In this document: one piece after another, positions 35,101 through 50,100 of the stretch | Layout of the letters: each line of letters begins with the position of its first letter | How positions within the stretch are numbered: position 1 is the first letter of the stretch | Assembly: GCA_017165825.1 (NCBI GenBank) | Contig: CM029369.1 | Span: forward strand, 14,816,955-14,880,954 | Origin: Hepsetus odoe | Lineage: Eukaryota; Chordata; Actinopteri; Characiformes; Hepsetidae | Length of the DNA stretch: 64,000 nucleotides | Direction: 5' to 3' | Program-made: the position numbers and the translations under genes | The notes under the pieces: model-generated | Seen by the model: the letters and a program-made list of their open reading frames with translations, nothing else | Database searches by the model: none | What the model was told of the DNA's origin: nothing

Positions 35101-38100
35101 AAAGAAATACAAGCTAAACAAAAAGAGAAAAAAACACTTGTGAGATACTTTATATCAGAAATTAGTTAATGTTAAGAATTTGGCTCTAGTTCAAAGACAA
35201 ACCTATGGCTGATACTGTGTCTAAAAGTCAGAGATTCTAGTAATACCAGCACAGTTTTATACATAGATGTTAAAAAAGGAAAAAGATGGAGCGGTTTGCA
35301 TTTTGCTTATGCCAGCCTTTTAGAGTCATCCTACCATATTCTTGACAAGTTAAGCAGAATTTCAGCATCCAGATCCACTGTGAAAGCTGTCTTTGCTTTG
35401 AAGGGTAATGATACGGTGTTCTGAACTAATGAATGCAGCCTTGAATATTGCATTGATGGGTTAAGTAAGTTAGTGAGTCATTGTTGAGTCATTAAATATT
35501 TCAAAGAGTGAATTTCATGGCACATATAACACAGCAAGTCCTTTGGGTGAACATTACCAACTGTTAAACTGCACCTACCACAAGCTGTATACGCCCACTC
35601 CCTCTTTCATTTATATAATAACCAGGGCAGCTCAGATGCTCTAACAATAAAAGACAGGTATGTTTGCACACAAATGCATGTGCTTTTAGGCTTTTAACAA
35701 TTTACAATACATGTACGAGAGAGTCATAAAAACTGCAAGCATCCATTTTAGTCTATTTCTTTTTTCCTGTGGGATACAGATTGATTTGAAATCATGTCTT
35801 ATTAAAAATACAGCTGAAAAAAAGCTCATTTTGATTAGACTGCCCTTGCTTTGGGTGATATGCTTTTGTGACCTTCCCCCAGTAGCCTTGTCACATGGAT
35901 AAAACAACACTTTTATGTGACAATATGCCTAATGGAGCAACCCATATCTTCATTTGTCCATCGGATCCTCGAATGATACCAGAGAGAACCTGCATGTCAA
36001 AGGTATTGTCCTGAAATGGATGTACCACCAGCAACCTACATCTTTGGGATTTTCCCAAAGCAGTAATAGGATTGGAAACCATTAGCACAAAAGTGTGCCA
36101 TTAAAGAGGCCATGCTAGAGTCTCAGCAGTGATTCTGCACAACACTGTGTGAGTTGTAGCTCTTAGTGGCAGCCACCAATAAGACTTCTTAATACAGCTC
36201 AACAATAACCAAGCTATGATGCACCTAGGGCACAGTATCATTTAAAACCTCATAATAGCTCAACAATATGTTAATCCCATGATGCATTTACATTCACAAA
36301 TGATAATGAAACACATTCTCTGGACAAGCACCTATATTTGAAACATTTAAAACAAACTGAAAAATATGCAATATTTTTCATATTAAATGTGCAATATTTG
36401 ATTTCACTTCTCAAGATCCAAACAATTGCAGTGTTCCTTTATGAGATACTGTGTTCCATAATAGGATGCATAGAAAAAAGACAAGTCTCGCATACACTAT
36501 GAAAATTAATTCACTTTTCAAACTCAATTTATTTTCTTTTATTCTCTTCACATCACACATGCATCCAGCTTCATCAGATCTGTGCTTTTTATTTCAGGCT
36601 GTGCATCAGAGAAGGGCTGTGCTAAGAATAGCTCACAAACGTCGTCTTACATAACCTCAGCAGAATACATTCTAGAGAGGATGGCAAATCCTGCCTATAT
36701 TGAAATGGCCTTTTTGTACCAGGCTAAAACAGCTTAACTAACATTAAACTAAATTATAGTCTAAAAACTTTTCTCATAACAGCTCTACCCACAGCGTGGT
36801 ACTTATTTTTTGCAGACATGCCAAAAAGACAAAGATTCACACAGCATCCAAGCAGTAGCACAGAGGCAGATGAGAGACATCAGCTAACAGCACCAGCACC
36901 AAAACACACTAGTAATTGTGGGACAATTTACTTCAGCTCTATAAAGCACGTTTTGTAAATGATGTCTATTCAGAAGTACAAAAGGGAACAGTTCATGCTA
37001 CCAGACAAGAGAAATGTTTACCACATCAAAGGTTGTATAGAAACCTTTAAATCTAAATACTGACACTGTATTTAAAAAAAAATAAAAAAGTTTGTTTGAA
37101 TGCATTTTTTTCTGGACACCTTAAACTGCAAGGATAAAGGACAAAGCAGCTGCATTTTGTGAAATGTGATGCATAAACCAGCAGAAATGCAACAAAATTA
37201 CCTGGAATATCAAAACTCTACATCAATTTATATGAGAAGTTAGGATGTTTTTGCCATCTCCTATAAAATATTGGACATACTTGTTTTTTCCTTTTTTTGG
37301 GGGGGAGGCAGTAACTGAGTGTAGAAGCAAAGTATAATTCCTCACTTTACAACTTAAATATTACTTTTATGGTAGTTGTCAAATTTTGTTTACATAGTTT
37401 TATAAAAACCTATAGCAAATGAGGCTTTTTGAAGAATCACATGTTTTTTATCTTGGCATTTCCTTGAAAAATAAATTGCAAATATTATAAGAAAAATATT
37501 TGAGATAACAAGTGCACCTTGCCAGAAATAAATAACCCTAAAGTTATTAAGTTCATTATAGTGTAACTAATTATTTTTTTTCTCATATGCAGATTAAGTG
37601 TTTACAAAACAAGGCCAAAAGTTTTGCTTATTTGCTTTGAGAGGTTATTATTGTTGCTGTTCTTAAAGCAAAAAATAAGTAAATTTTATAATATCAATAA
37701 TTTTATCCACTAAAATATTAGAATGTTACCTACTAAATGATTTAGTTTTTAGTTATTACACAGATAGACTGGAGCTGAATATTTATAACTTGTCACAGTT
37801 CACACTGTCATTGCAGTACACAGCAACTTTATCGCACATCACATTTTATGCCCATTAGGAGCAGCCAAAGTAGTTACAAATTCTAAATCTGCAGTTTAGG
37901 TCCATGCTTTCTTATGCTTTTCTCAGCCTTTAGCCAGTGGGAGGGCTCTGTGACATGCAGTTGAGGTGAGCAGGTATTTATTGTGCTTCCGACTCCCTCA
38001 TCTCTCAGCCCTGCTCTATGTGTCTCAGGCTGCTCACAGCAATGGCAGATGGTCAGGAGGAACTGGCCGGGGTGGAGGAGCCACATTGGAGGTGCGGGGG

Positions 38101-41100
38101 CGGCCCTTAACTTGGCATTGGGACAGAGCTCCAGAGCCTCCTCTCTTCAACAATCTCACGTTTACAGAGCCCAGTCACAGCAGAGAGTGAGAGAGTGGCT
38201 CAGGCAGCATGAGGGAAATAAACAAGTAGCTGTAGGTTGTTTATGCTACTGTTAAAAATATATATTTAGGGTTTAATATTAATGATAGCCTGTTTAATAA
38301 ATTAAATACTAACCAGTGACAGCAGGGTTGAAAATGACTTCACCTGGTTCCATTTTGTCCAAATTTTACCAAATTTAGTCATGTCCCTTTCCACATACTA
38401 GCTTGAACTCCACTAATCACAAGATATCACCAAGACTGGAGAAGTGAAAGCAAGTACATGCTTCTTCCAAGTCATGTGAAGTGGCATCTTTTTCAAATTG
38501 CCAGGAACACAAAGTCATTGGACGGCTCGAGATGCATGGATGAGAACACTAACTTCCAGTCCTTTTATGTCAGGCAACAGATGTCAACACTGAGCCCAGT
38601 GAGAGCAAGACCAATTATGTTCTCTAAGACTCCTGTTCTGAATTTTTTTGGAACGGTCTCATAATATCATGATGATAGTGACAATCATTAATAAGTCTTT
38701 ATATGAAAATATCCCTTCGCTACTGAAAATGAGTTTAATGCGTATAAAGTTAAATTAAGCGAATTGCAATGTTTGTTTGTTAAGGTTCAGGGAACGTCAG
38801 TGAAGTGAGAGCTTTCAACAAAGCTAGAGAGAACCTCAGTTTGAGTGGGTCAGTTGTGACCCATCCAGTTTTGGGTCAATCCCCATGGCAGCCAAAGCAG
38901 TCATTAATGGCATCTTTTGAGTTTGAGCCAAAGTCACTCATCATGAGTATGAGTCACTCCTCAGGAGCAATGGACATATGTGTTCTAATTAATAGGGGGA
39001 AGACATATACACATGCCATCCAATATACACACACATACACTAACTCTTTCTCTCTCTCTCTCTAATACTACTACCATTACTATTAACAACAACAACAACA
39101 GCAACAACAACAGTAATAATAACAACAACTGCTTGAAGGAGAGACAGATGGTGCTAAATATATAATGTATATGTGCTCACAAAATGCAGAAATACAGTCA
39201 GGACAGAGGACAGTATAAAAACTCAAATCAAGCAAGTTCTAGAAAGTTTTTGTTTCATATTTGCAGATAATTAGTCAATTTGCAAAAATAACATGAAAAA
39301 AGCTTTTTTAAAAACCTTCTGATTAATCCTTGACAGGACATAATTATCATCTTGAATTATTTTCATGAAAGTGATTCCATTGCTGGATTTAGTTCATTTA
39401 GTTTGATTAATCTAAACACAGAACACTCTTATGAACTGTCTAAAATTGAGCAGTGCGCCAATAACACACAATAAAATACAAAGAGACTTGTTAGGGGAGA
39501 CACTTTGCATAAATATTCTATGTTCATGTCACTTACATTTACGCTTTACCCTCTTAAAAATAACTGTGGGAACTTTTAAAAGGACTTTAAAGAACCACCA
39601 ACATCATCAATCATGTCAATGTTCTATGCCAATTAAAATATTTTGTTGAACATTATGAAGACGCAGTCCAAGCATTCAAAACTTTATTCACATGATCTTT
39701 CCTCTTTCACTCTCTGCAAGCACACTCTGTTCACGTGCTCCCTGCTAGTCCAACCACTTGCTGCTTTCCCAACCCCTGTTTCCCATGCCATTCACAAACA
39801 AAGCTCCTCTCACAAAGCAGCCCCACAAACACAAGTCTGATGTCACAGATCATGGGAAGAGCGCTTTTCAGAAGCATGCTCAGTTAATATCAGCTCTTGA
39901 GGGATGATAGACACTCCTAAACATGCAACCCTCTTCTTTAAATGAAAACAAGGCTGCTGTTAATGGAGAGGCTCTTCCAGTGACTCACTGTGTTCCCACA
40001 ATGCTCTCTGGGTTGGGTGGTTCACTTCTATTTGCGTTATGTGTAACAGTGAAGAAATAGAAGACAAAGTGATCTGTCTATATTCGTGTGTTTATGCGTA
40101 ACAGTGAATCCTGAAATATTCCCTCAGTGTAAGGCTGACTGTGTGGTAGGTCTCTTGTGGGAAGGGTGGGGTGACAACTGCAGGAAAGAGAGAGAGAGAA
40201 AGTCTGTGTATGCATGTGTGCTTTTGTAACACAAATAGAGAAAAAGAGAATTTTTTCATTTCTATGTAAGATGTGTGTGTGTGTATGTGTGAAAACAGTG
40301 TGTGAGAGAGAGAGAGAGACAGAGACAGAGACGGAGAGAAAGAAATGAAAGGGTGTGGGAACCAGACAAGGAGGCTAGTGACACTGCCCCTTTTTGACCC
40401 TGCCACACAGTGCAAAACAATGGGAGTGGAGATTCTGCAAGCTGTATGACTGCTGCATTAATTTAATCACTAACAAAATTTCTGTTTTGTAGAATACGAC
40501 AACCTGTGAAACCTGACCAAGAGCATGTACAATCCAATTTAGCTTCAGGCATTTAAATGGCAATCTTATTTTAAGCATAGTGGTTATATAACTTGAATAT
40601 AGGGCTTATTTGAATATTCAATTAAGACAATATGGTCAGAACAAAATGGAATGGTATGAAGTTATCATCTCAAATGTGTAAGTATTGTGATATCCATCCA
40701 TGCTCAGGCTTCTACTTTTTTGAATGTGACAAAACAACCAAAAACTTCAAATCTTAAAGCCTTAGTCTGAGTTCTTCTGGAAGTAGATGAGGAGGGGAAC
40801 GCCACTTACTGTTGTTTCCGTAAACTAAAACCCTGATGCAGAAAAAAAAAAAATTATTCTAAATGACTAAAGTTTCACAAATATCCTCTCTTTGGTTCAC
40901 AAAAGCTACTTTTGAATGAGAGGCTTCAATCATTACCTTCTATAGCAACAAGAGATATGAGAACAACTGGCTATTAATCCAGTTTAGAGGGAAATATTTT
41001 GAACTGCTGTTAAAGAAGTGCATATATATTATATTTGAAGGGGATTTTAAAATGAGTATTTGAAGAACCCAATGAATACAAGCCTGTAAAAAGCTATCTG

Positions 41101-44100
41101 AGCCAGCTCTACTTGAAGGCCATTAAAGACAATTAATGCTACCTCAGGAGCTCTGTAAGGGAAAGGTCTAACCTTACTGATTGCATTAAGGTGAAATGGA
41201 AACTTAAAGGCATGATCTCATCCCTAGACAAGCAACAGGAGCAGTAACCAACCAGTCGACAGAAAGAGCCAATTAGGAGCTTCTCTGTGGGACACAATGC
41301 GTCTCTTATCTTTTTGATACAAATGGTTTTCACACAACAACAAAAAAGAAAAAACAATGGCAGTTGATGTGAATAACCTTGTTATTCACATCAACTGTGA
41401 ATGTGGCTACTTGTGAAGTGGTATTTTATATTAGGCAACAAGTTAGCAATCAGTTCTCAAAGCTGATTTGTTAAATACGGAAGGTCATCTGAGTAACTTC
41501 AGCAAGGACTAGATGATTTTGCATAGCTTCCCCAAAACAGTATGTCTTATGGGTTGTTTCTGGTATGCAGTAGTTAGGACCTACCAAAATTGGTCCAAGC
41601 AAGGGTAACTGGTAAACCAGTGAAACAGTCTGGTCCACCCCAGAGGAGAGTCACTGTAGCACAAATTGCTGAAAAACATTATGATGACTAAATGATAAAA
41701 AATATAAAAATACACAGTGCATCGCAGCACGGTGGGTGCCTCTGAGTCTGGTTTCCCATGCTGACCACTCTCCATAGCAAAATGGGCCTACAATGATTAT
41801 GTAAGCATCAAAACTGATTTGTTTAATGCTGTAGTCCTTTTGTGGCAACTTCTTTTCATGGTTTCAGTAAGAAAATGTTCATGAGTGGTTTGAGGAGAGC
41901 AGCAAGTAAAAGATATATAAAAGTAATAGTTCTAGCTTATTCTTGGCAAGCTCAATGCCAAGAATAAGCTAGAACTCTCATCACTGTGCTGAAATGCAGT
42001 CTCTAGTGTTATGAAGCTCCATCAAAATATTTAGTAATGAGTTGGAATGTAATTTGTAATCCAGAACTAATCCACCATCAGCACCTGACTTTATTTATGC
42101 TCTTGTGGATGCATGCAACCAAATTCTCATACCAATATTCCAACATCATAATGTAAAGCCTTCCCATTAGTGGAGAGGCCGTTACTGCAGTAAAAGGGGG
42201 ACAAATTCCATATTAATACCCTTTCAAAAGACATGAAAGAAAAAACTGAAAGAAGCTGTATGTGGCAAGCAGTATGCAATTTTGGCAATTTGGTTTTACT
42301 ATTTAAGTACTGTGGTAGGCCAACAGTTTTCTGCTAGCACAGCATTAATGAGAGGCTAAACGTGATAGACTATTATGAAAGCACAAGCCGAGGGAAATGA
42401 CGGCAGTGAGAGCTACAGTGTGTCTTGGTACTTGCTGTATTATGTTTTGGATTGAGTATTGCTGCCTGTAGGGCAGTTAAAGATTACTGATATGAGTCAC
42501 AAAACAGCACCCCCGCCACCCCCCGAACCCTCCTCTGTACATTAGTGGTTGAACTCACATGAATCCTGTTACCATGGAGACCCCCAGGCCCTACTGAGCA
42601 GTAGAAAAACAGGAATGGAGTCAGCGAGAGAAAGCAAGAGAGAGCGAGACAGTGAGAAAGAAAGACAGAGTGAGTGAGAGAGAGCAAATGAGAGAGAAAG
42701 AGAGGTGCAAATAGAATAGTGATGGATTGAAAAGAGAATATAGGGTGTGAGTGAAGAGGTCCATTAGAAAAAGAGCAGAGGTTTAAATTTTCTCTGAGGC
42801 ATTTTAGAGGAGTGCGTTTTAGAGGAACATGAGATTAAGATTTCATTCTCACAAATAGCTGTCATCTACTGCACTGTCACCTCAAAACCAAACCCTCCTT
42901 AGAGGAATATTTAAATGTTTTGTTGTCCCTGTGGGTTCACTTTTATGAAGGACTAAATAATAAGACATGCAGAAGGAGTTAGTGGGAGTTGAAGATGAAA
43001 GATGAACAGAGAAATGAGAATTTGCCTCAAATCAAAAAATCTAATCGCCGTCTACAAACCAGTACTGTGGAATACAGGACAGGGATGAAGACATGAGCCT
43101 TGCGTAATTGAGTACCCTCATAAGAATAGTTTAAAACCTTGTACTCTTTGGAAGGATTTTCTCAAAACTGCCACCGTTGCCCACGGCTTGCTCATTTAAA
43201 GGGCTTGGAGCTGGATTTCCTGATAAGTACTGCACAAATGCATTTGAAATGAACTGAAACTTAATAGAATGTTGAGAGCTGCAGATCCCCTGTTAGTCAC
43301 CTGAAAAAGCTCAAAGTTCATACTTTGTCTTTGGCCACTGCTAAAACAGTATAACATCTCCTTTTTAACCACGAGTCATGGATGGTGGGTTTGGGCCCAG
43401 AACATCATGAGGCATGTGCTACCATAGTGTTTTTAGAGGGTGCTCAGTGTTCTGGGGAAATCAGCACCTAATGTGATGCTGACAGAAGCTGTGGCTTGCT
43501 ACTGTGAGCCAGCCTCTGGCCCAGATCCCTCAATGACGATTAACACTGCTATTGCCCCTGCATGGCCTCATTAAGCCTGATACACTAATGAAGGAAAAAT
43601 CTCAAAACGCCTGTGAGCCAGGAGAGCCAAAGAGAGATCTGCGCAATCTAACCGCACTCACTGAAGCTGCCTAAGAGCTATCTGCTTCTCATAATCAGGC
43701 AGTCAGGACAGCTGCTAGTCACAGTGCACATTAGACATGCTATTTTTCAAATAGCAAGTTTCTCTCTGCAACAGCTTCATACTAGAGTGGAAATTTATCT
43801 GAATAACTAATTATCTCAAATGCAATCCAGCAGTGTAAGAGGAGCTCCTGGAATAAAGCTTCATTTATATAAAATATGGTGTTTAAACAAAAAACAATGA
43901 GGTGGAGAATTTCCCAGGCCCTTACTTACCCTGCACACAAAATTTGAGCTCCTTGGCATCAGTGACAGTGCTGGCAGGCATCCTCTCTGGTACTTTCTTA
44001 CTCATGCGATTATAGTTGCGCCTCTTTTTGGTCTCACCCCACAGATTGGATCCGCCATGCATGCTAGGGATATTGAGCACAGCGATGCCCTCCAGAGATG

Positions 44101-47100
44101 TGTTGCTAAGGTCCAGGATGATGCCATCACACTGAGAAAAAAAGCCATGTCAGTCTTTCTGTGTAGTAGAGTTTTTTCTTTCAAACATTACTGTTTCTTT
44201 AAATGCTCCAGTGTGGCTCAGACCATTATACACTACTTGCTTTACATCAAAGCTAAACATCAGACCTATATCTTTTAAAATATTTGAATACTTTCAAAAC
44301 TGCTAAACACTGGATTTGTTGATGTGATATTTTTGAGTGTCACCTACCATCAGTAAATCAATGGTCTCTTATTAAATATTCATGTCATGGCATCAATGTT
44401 TTATGCTTTTATATGAAGGTACCCAGATACATGTCCCTTGTTAGAACTGGTCTTATGTTTACAGTCTGAAATTTCACATTTTCACATTGGCAATCACATT
44501 GTTTTTATGTTTTAGTATTTCAGAATTAACTGCAATTTTTATCACTGGATGAAAAGAGTAATGAAATACATACTATGAATATTAATCATAATTTATACGG
44601 TTCAAGTTGAGTTTTAGCTGATGAGTATATGGAATTTTAACTTCTTGATTGTTGCTGTATCAGACAGAACACGATTTTAGGCAGCAAACACACAGAAGCA
44701 CAGGAAAACAGAACAAGAATACATTAGAACTATACCAATAAGAAAGATAGTCTAGTAAACATACCAGGAGAAATTCTCCTAGTCTAGTCTAAAATTAAAC
44801 CAACTATAAATGCCTCAACAGACAAACCTAAAAATAAAAATACTTGACTACCGTATGATGTCAATGACCACCATGATTCAAACTCTGAGTGTCAGTAGTG
44901 GAAAAGTACACAAACATAAAAAGGCTGCAAGTTGACACATTTATAACATAATGAGATGCTTCAGTGTGAATGAGAACCCACACAGTGCAGCAAAAAGAAC
45001 ACAAGCTCTGTCTGAAGACTGCTCTCTTCTGAACAATTTTACTGTTTCAGTTTTCCTCTGTTCAGGGGCTTTGGTGACCGTAAAGTTTTGGTTGCACCCA
45101 TGCATTAGTAATACTTTTGGCTTTTTAATAGCTTTTTAGAGTTCTGAAAAGTATGAAGAACCATGAGGTTATAGAAGCATTCTCATTAACATCAGTGAGC
45201 TGTGACAGACCTAAATTTCACTGTGTTCATAAGCACCAAAGAAACAAGATTAAATGTCAGAAGAAGGCAGCTTGTAATATCCCCCTTCTCCCACTGCAGG
45301 CAGTTGCAGGCAGTTTTGAATTAGTTCATGTACTTGCATTGCTATGAAGACAAGAGATGATTTAGATGCTCTGTTTGGAGAATTTTGAGATTTCATACAG
45401 TGTAAAGCTGAAGAACTTTATGAAGAAACATAAAGCATGTAATTTATAATGTGTAATGAAATTGTATTAAACATTATGAAGTGAAAGTGACTTCTTGCCA
45501 TTGCAAGGTCAGAGCACAGCACACAGTGAACCACAATTAAATTTAACCCATGCAAACACCATGCAGCAGGGGGCAGCTATGAAAGTGCCTGTGGAGCAAT
45601 GAAGGGGACGGTACCTTGCTCAAGGGTACCTCAGGGCAACCTACTGGTAAGGGGTTTGAACCCACAATCTTCCAATCCTGTGGCCAACTCCCCAACCACT
45701 AGGCCACTGCTGCCCCTTATATCCACTTAAAGTATCTCCAGATATACTTGCCAGTATATAAAGTATTTGATGAAGATTGAAAATTGAAAAAATGTTTGTG
45801 AGGTTATATGAAATGGTGAACTCTTACTCATACTGCTATGAATTGCATATCTGTGAAAAGGAGGCAGGGATGTACCTTGCTGGTTATATTATTCCAGCCT
45901 AAATTATAATTTTAGTCTCTTATCATAATAAAAATCATGCCAGTTAACTGAAAGAAGCTGGCATACAAAAAACAGAACTTTGCTGCTACTGTGTACATTG
46001 GGCCTTTCACACTGGTGTATTGTCCCAACACTACTCAGATACCTGACACAGCAAAAGCAACATGCAGTCTGCTGTAGGTCAGAACCACATGATGCATTCA
46101 TGCTCACAAATTATGCCTTTCGAAACCCCTCAGAGCTAGCAAAAGGCTCAAGGGGCAGCATTTAGGGAGTAGCTGACATGACAACATAATGTACATTTGT
46201 GTAAATGCAGTTGCAATTACATAACGTCAAATTTTGAACAGGGTTTTCTTCATAGCTTACAATTTCCCAGATGTAAGTTTTCATTTTTTATATGTTTTTG
46301 AACAAAACAACTATTAAAACATTTCCACAAACAGAATACAGGTGACTTGGAAAAAAAAATCTAACATTTCTAAAAGTCTGTCGCTGAAAACTGCGGACAT
46401 GCAATTTTACAATCAAAATATTAGTAATGTGGGGGCTGAACTCCATATGACTGTTGGATACAGTGTTTTGGGGTTATAATCTAAACTCACCTCCACTTCT
46501 ATACTCTCATTTAGCTTCTTACAAGTGGCTGAGATGGTCTCTGTGGTGCCAAATTCAAAGTACCAGAGCTTGTTTTTCATCCTAAGAAAGGAAAAGGCAT
46601 AAGACATGTACGAATTATAAACATGTATTGAAGGAAAAAATCTCTTAATTCATGGCCACTCAAAACAACATAATTCATGGTTCAGCTACATATCTGAAAC
46701 ATAAAGGATGTCATTATTTTATCACATGAAACAAAAGAAAATCTGGAGTCTTTGAAAATGCAGCTGCTCTGTCATTGGAACAACAAATGGGTTTGTGTTG
46801 ACATACCCGTATGCAAATGCTGGTTTGACAACAAACTATGGAAGGAACACTGCCTTGGGTTGTCAACAGATCATTGAGGTTACCCCGACTCCAGCATTCA
46901 ACAAACCTCATAAATGCACAGAAATTCATGCTCATTTACTGGGGACATTTTTATTTGAAAAGAAGGCTCTCCAGGTGTCATTTGTGTATTTAAATCTCAA
47001 AGTGCTCGGTTTTGTGTCTTCTGCTGACCTGAAAGCTAAGCAAAAGGGTGCCAGAATTGCTGGAGATGAGGCTTAATCTAACCATATTTAATTTTAAGTG

Positions 47101-50100
47101 GGTTTGAGTAAAAGCGCAGCATTAAATGAACCTAATCAGGAGAGCCTCTTCATGAATCACATACAAGTTCCTCTCTCAGGTATCCAATTGCAATCTCTCC
47201 CATGCCAGAAGATACAGCAAGCTCTATAAGAGGAACTTGGGACCAGATCATCACCCCCTCCTACTTCTCTGACCTGCTGAAATATTGATGTGCTACACAG
47301 AAATGCTTGGGCAGACAGGTGTGACAGAATGTGAGCGGCACTGAACAGGACTTTAGCTCCTACAGGGAATCCAAATCCATGGACAGCAGTTTGAGCATGA
47401 TATCAAACTTGTGCATTGAAAATCCATGCAGAGGAAAATGCAAGGAATAGAAAAAGAAAAAAGAACAAGCACAGAAAAGATGGGGCCATTTTGGTGCTTT
47501 GAGCGTGGGTGAACTTGAAGCAGTACCAAAGAGAGAAATAATTTTAGAGCCTAACATTAAGTTAAAAGAACACAGTGTTAAAGGTCCTTTTGAATCCCTA
47601 GGCTCCCTAAAAGTGTTGCATTTTCACTTTGCTGGCAAAACGAGCAATTTACACCTATTCATTCCCAGGAGAAGTTCCAGCACCGCAGAGCACTGCTGAT
47701 AATGACAACATGCTTGTTTAAACAACAAGCTGAGATGTCTGGAGATGACAGTATAAATGAGGTATCTGCAGTGGTAGGTGATAAATGATCAAAATTAACT
47801 GATGCCATTTAATATGTAACACAAAGTTAGAAATGTGAGAAATGCACAGTCAAATTATAAGGGATATTACTGAGGGCTACTTTAAAACCTCATTCTGTCT
47901 CACACATTTTTTGCCTCACACTTCAGCAGCTTGCTAGCTTTGCTCTGTCAAATAAAAGGATTATGAACATATTTGAGATCATAATTAGACACACTTTGGG
48001 TTCTCAGTGGGGCAAGCTGCCTAACCTCATTAGTTATTTTCCACTTGAGAATTCACATAAAAAAAAATCAATTAAGCTCCAAATCTCTCCAAGCTTCGAT
48101 ATGACTTTAAGCAATGTAAAATGTGAAATGACAATAAAAATCCTACTTGTCCAAAAAAAATCAGCTTGTTTTCATCATATAATCACCATATAATCATTTC
48201 CCTTCCCAAAGGTAAAGAACACACCTTTTACAATTTTCCAGGAAATTGAATATAGCTATTGGTTCCTGGTACAACTATCTGTTTTGCACAAATAAAGCAG
48301 GTCATCAAAAGCAGGAATGTGATGTATCTTGTCTTAGTCTGTAGTCCTTCTGGTTCTGCTCAGTGGAATGTATTTAAATGAAGAAAGACAATACACATCC
48401 CATTGGATATGTGCCTTATCACAACGTTGGTCCGTTTGCACATAGGCTAAAGGTCATCTAACCTTTAAGAATACACAGCAAAATCACACACACACACACA
48501 CACACGTCTAACTCAGTGTTACCATTTCAAGATACTCATCTCTCATAATCCCCTCAGAGAGCAATGACCTCTTAACCCATGTACTCTCTTTCCCTGAATC
48601 ACCATGGTGATGAGTCACAATGCAGCTTCTGCAACTGATCCTAATCTAGTTAGCAGATCTAGGTAGCCTCTAGATGACACACAAGGGAATAGGTGTGTAG
48701 AAGCCCCTGAGGGTGGCTGGTGGCTAGAAGGGGCTTAAGGTGGAATGGGCTTTTGGAGGTGAATGTGAATGCCCAAACTGACCACTAAAGGATCATTCAC
48801 CCACATGACTGGTTTCTATCAGTGATTAAGACCATTCTTAAATTAACATAATTGAGTAATAACTGGTGATTTAACCACTCGTATCCAATTTCCTTATTTC
48901 TTCTGTGCTAGCTCTATAATGCTTTAACAATTTTCATTTCAATCCACCATTTTGAGGCTCAACTTTGCCTTAGGCAAAGGTAATATGAACCCCTCACTCA
49001 GCATCTGAACCCATGACCTTGCAGTTTGCAGACTTCTTGGCAATGTGCCACTCGTTCGCTTTAGATCAACAGACTTGCCCATGATAAGGCCGCATCATGA
49101 CTGAAGTCTGTGCTTATGACATAGCAACTCTTGTCTGAATGCTATACTATTAAAAAACAGCAACTAAATTTGCTCCAATCACAGCTCAACACAATTTTAT
49201 CTTTTCAATTCATTTAGCCTGAAAGTAATATATATTTATTGAACATTCCTTTTTTACTTTAACAATAGCTTTAAAATTGTGCGATATAATCCCTGCCACT
49301 TCACAGAACAGTGTGAAGGTAAAGCACATGGATGACTCAGGTCTAGTTTCAGGTAGCCTGCAGTGTGTAACAGACCCTCGCAGTGCGCATACGACCTGCT
49401 CCACAGCGGGAGAGAGGAGGGAGGCTCTGCCGGGCTGTTCTTTTGGCAGTAGCCAGCAACTCTGAGGAGGAGAGGAGTATATTTATCTCTCCACACCACA
49501 GGCCTGGAGCAGCAGGGAACAACAGGTTCCAGAACATAGCCACGCTGGGCCTCTTCTGGACCTGGGCACACATACATATGTGCAAGCCATGGGACACACA
49601 CGCACACATACCCACAAACACACACACACACACACAACCACGTGTGTATATTGTCAAGCACATACACTCATACGCAACACAGTGTACACAGACAGTGCAA
49701 ACACAGACATATGGGTTATGAAACCTAACTTGGCATGCTGGGCAGAGACTTGGGTTAGGACCATATTTGGCCTTTTCCTGTCTCATGTCACATGTTCACT
49801 CAGTGGTAGATCCCAATATCCCAACAACCCTCAATCAATCTAATGCTATTTATTATCTTAATGACCCTGTGGAGGGGGTCATTGCAATACATCCTCTTTT
49901 ATTCCTACCGACAAGCATTTGGGAAGATCCGTCCTGTGTGTCAGTATGAATTCTCACAAACACAGTTTAATATAAAGGTTTGGGCTCTCCTGGCCAAACA
50001 TTTTGTAGGATTTTGAAGAATTAAACATAACCCTTTGCAGCAGAATATTAAAAAAACAAGAATTTTCAGCAAATGCAATGACACTATTATTTTATATTGG

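Noticed and set aside
41361..41976. The two perfect hairpins as microRNA genes
   Set aside because: Loops of 3 and 7 bases and arms of 17 and 21 bases without flanking pairing are too small for a typical precursor.
49254..49843. Overlapping open frames of 87-145 codons on both strands
   Set aside because: Long frames on both strands at once over CA-rich DNA, with Cys/Val and His/Thr runs and no domain, point to composition and not to a gene.
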